A stretch of 24,308 nt of DNA from Deltaproteobacteria bacterium. GTDB lineage: Bacteria > Desulfobacterota > Syntrophia > Syntrophales > UBA2192. The notes beneath the pieces were generated by a model. It was given only the letters and a program-made list of their open reading frames with translations, ran no database searches and was not told where the DNA came from. How positions within the stretch are numbered: position 1 is the first letter of the stretch; every line of letters begins with the position of its first letter. Below are positions 22,249 to 24,308 of the stretch, piece after piece. The translations under genes were made by a program, and so were the position numbers. The stretch lies in contig JAPLJU010000083.1 of the NCBI GenBank assembly GCA_026388445.1, forward strand, positions 1 to 24,308. Reading direction: 5' to 3'.

Positions 22249-24308
22249 CTATTTCAATTTGAATTCCACTCGGCTTTCCAGCGCCTTTCCCTTCTTGGGG
22301 GGTGAGAGGGATTTCGGTTCTACGACAAAGATCCGGTCGGATGTGACCTTCTCCGATTCGAGGATGAAGTCCTTCACGTTTTCGGCTCGCTCCGAACCGA
22401 GGAGCCTCAGGTCGCTGTCGCTCACCTGTGTGTGGGTCAGAAAGAGCTTCTCCATTTCCGAGGCGGGGAGGGTCTTCGCCATTCCGATGATGTTCCTCGG
22501 TTTCGGGAACTTCTCCGCCTTGTACACCATGGTGAGGTACTTCTCGTATTCCTGCGGAGCGATCTCTACGTCCTCCACCGGCACGGCCGGCTCACCCTTT
22601 CGGATCATCTCATTGAGTTTCTGGGCCTTCATTTTTTGATCGAGCGCCGCGCGTTTCAGTCCTTCCCGGTCTTTTTCCGCATCGACATAACCCTCGATAT
22701 CCATTTTGAGGACGGGTCTTTCATCGAGGGCCTTGACGAGGATGCTCAATTTCTTCTCGGCGGCCTCCGTGATGTCGGCGCTTCCAGGATCGAATTCTAC
22801 GTAGCCGAGTTCTTCGCCTCCACCGAAGAGAGACCCGAGGACGGCGAAGGGGGCTGTGACAGCCTTGGTGATCAGGTTGACAATAATCTGCCAGATGATG
22901 GGCCAGACCCGGAATTTCGGGTCGTCGAGGTTTCCCGAGAGGGGAACGTCGAGATTGATATGGCCGTTACGGTCCTTCAACAGGGTCACGGCAAGCGTCA
23001 CCGGGGCCTTGATGGCGTCGGGACTTTCCACCTTATCCCCAAAGGTGAGCTGGTCGAAGAAAAATTTGTTCTGGGCGGTAAGCTTGTTGCCTTCGATCAG
23101 GTACTTCACGTCAAAGGTCAGCTTTCCCTTTTCAATCGCGTACCCGAGATACCTGCCGGAATAGGGGGTCACGGGGCTGAGCTCGATATCCTTGAAGGAA
23201 ACATTCATATCCACATACCGGTCCTTGATGAGGGGGTTGATGGTGCCCGTAATCTCGACGGGGGAGCCCCGGCCCAGGTTGCCCCTGAGATCGACTTTTG
23301 CCCGTGAGATCTCCTCGGAAGAAAGTCCGGTAATGCTCCCTGACATGTTGAGCATCTTCGCCGTGTAATTCGGCTTGATGAAATTATCCGTGAAGTCGAT
23401 GGTCCCGCCCTGGAGGGTCACCTTGCCTATTTTGATGTTCCTTATGGCCTCTTCGGCCTTCACGGGCTCATCTTCCTTTTTCGCCTGTACCGCGGGCTCT
23501 TCGGCCTTTTCGGGCTCCTTTTCTTCCCCCTTTTCCTTACCGAAGATGTGCTGCACGTTTCTTGTCCCGTCGGGGTTGATGATGAAGCGTACGTAGAAAT
23601 CGGACAGGGAGATGCCCTTGATGTTGACAAACATCGGGTTATAGCCGGCATTGAGCTGATCGAAGAAGAGAGACTTCCATTTGAGGAAGTCGTTGGCGTT
23701 TTCTTTATCGATGGAGGCAAAGTTGGCGACGAGAATATTGCCGGCGTATTTCACCGACGGCGCACCCTGACCGCCCTGGAGAACATGGAGGACCCCCTTC
23801 GTGGAGATGCCGCCCTGGGTCACATTGATTCTCGCTTTGTTGGTGAAGTAAGGCTGAAAAGTCCGAAGACCGATATTTTTCACGTCGATGTCCAGATCGG
23901 CCGAGAGCGGTTCGATACCGACGGGGCCCTTCACGGCGACGGTCCCCTTTTGATCAAGCGTCAAGGAGAGATCTATATTGCCTTTGGCACCCGGTGCGGT
24001 GGAGAGATTTTCCGCCGTGACATTCAGCGGATCGATTTTGATCGTCACCGTCTCTTCGGGGACCATATCGATCAAGGTCACCTTTCCGCCATCAATCTTC
24101 AAGTGATCGATTCTCGCAGACAGCGGCTTTTCGGTCTTCTTTTCTACTTCTTGTCCAGCCGCCACGAGAATAGGTCTGGGGTAGATAAGCTCCCCCTCTT
24201 TGGTGCGCCTGAGGACCACCTCGGGGGACTGAAGCGCCACACTCGAGAGGTGGACAGATGGCACGAGCGGCTCGACGGAAGCCATGGTGACCTTCAGAGA
24301 GGGGTAAC
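22249..24308 (-). CDS. DUF748 / AsmA-like envelope protein, 5' part outside the window
   Basis: The 3' part (about 686 codons) of a DUF748-type protein; the frame stays open to the right edge, so the N-terminus, normally with a membrane anchor and further repeats, lies outside. Visible features are AsmA-like beta repeats (SARIDHLKIDGGKVTLIDM, NIKIGKVTLQGGTIDFTDN), a charged Glu/Lys-rich insert (about residue 253-280 of the visible part), and the conserved DUF748 block GYAIEKGKLTFDVKY, FFFDQLTFGDK, LKDRNGHINLDVPLSG, WPIIWQI, GYVEFDPGSADI. The C-terminal ~170 residues are helical and charged with a VEDVEIAPQEY segment, ending with an OmpA-like tail (IFVVEPKSL, RVEFKLK). AsmA-like proteins span or line the periplasm and help envelope lipid homeostasis; that role is inferred from family. 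Confidence 0.85.
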   Translation of the reverse strand, partial: YPSLKVTMASVEPLVPSVHLSSVALQSPEVVLRRTKEGELIYPRPILVAAGQEVEKKTEKPLSARIDHLKIDGGKVTLIDMVPEETVTIKIDPLNVTAENLSTAPGAKGNIDLSLTLDQKGTVAVKGPVGIEPLSADLDIDVKNIGLRTFQPYFTNKARINVTQGGISTKGVLHVLQGGQGAPSVKYAGNILVANFASIDKENANDFLKWKSLFFDQLNAGYNPMFVNIKGISLSDFYVRFIINPDGTRNVQHIFGKEKGEEKEPEKAEEPAVQAKKEDEPVKAEEAIRNIKIGKVTLQGGTIDFTDNFIKPNYTAKMLNMSGSITGLSSEEISRAKVDLRGNLGRGSPVEITGTINPLIKDRYVDMNVSFKDIELSPVTPYSGRYLGYAIEKGKLTFDVKYLIEGNKLTAQNKFFFDQLTFGDKVESPDAIKAPVTLAVTLLKDRNGHINLDVPLSGNLDDPKFRVWPIIWQIIVNLITKAVTAPFAVLGSLFGGGEELGYVEFDPGSADITEAAEKKLSILVKALDERPVLKMDIEGYVDAEKDREGLKRAALDQKMKAQKLNEMIRKGEPAVPVEDVEIAPQEYEKYLTMVYKAEKFPKPRNIIGMAKTLPASEMEKLFLTHTQVSDSDLRLLGSERAENVKDFILESEKVTSDRIFVVEPKSLSPPKKGKALESRVEFKLK

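Overview
The window looks like a chromosomal segment of a moderately GC-rich Gram-negative bacterium, most likely a deltaproteobacterium/Desulfobacterota of the Syntrophales-Geobacter kind. This is an inference from the gene families: pseudopilins with a CFI-box (CFIATAAYG-type) domain, PilT ATPases, a DUF748 envelope protein, a small rubredoxin-like protein, and many strong AGGAGG-type ribosome binding sites. I see no tRNA, rRNA, CRISPR array, insertion sequence or phage module.

Layout. (1) 122-4796, minus strand: a compact operon of five genes for a surface glycan or glycolipid, in transcription order DPM1-like glycosyltransferase, UDP-GlcNAc 2-epimerase-like protein, membrane-anchored GT2, SAM methyltransferase, UPF0104-type membrane protein. 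(2) 4797-5250: a long regulatory intergenic region between divergent operons. (3) 5251-11128, plus strand: an ECF sigma factor, a polytopic anti-sigma-like protein and a set of type IV pilin-like proteins, closed by a clear terminator at 11161-11194. The last reading frame joins a pseudopilin, a CFI-box domain and a large PilX-like adhesin-type protein without a stop codon, but holds a strong internal ribosome binding site and start. (4) 11386-14354, minus strand: two paralogous PilT-like ATPases, each preceded by its own promoter-like region; a sigma-54-like promoter lies ahead of the downstream one.

(5) 14620-16554, minus strand: a small Cys-rich rubredoxin-like protein, an SDR oxidoreductase and a SprT-like metalloprotease-fold protein. 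(6) 16710-19164, plus strand: phosphoglucomutase (pgm) and a DUF1460 (NlpC/P60-like) protein. (7) 19168-24308, minus strand, convergent with the previous pair: a GNAT-DUF4922 fusion, a tandem-domain GT2 glycosyltransferase and the 3' part of a DUF748 protein that runs off the right edge.

The most unusual material is the pilus-related block (5.2-14.4 kb). It predicts a stress- or signal-controlled pseudopilus or short pilus: an ECF sigma/anti-sigma pair translationally linked to minor pilins, a very large PilX-like subunit with a lectin-like C-terminal region as a possible tip adhesin, and two PilT-type motors sharing an exactly conserved C-terminal peptide behind divergent linkers. No PilB, PilC, PilQ or prepilin peptidase is in the window, so the assembly machinery would have to be encoded elsewhere.
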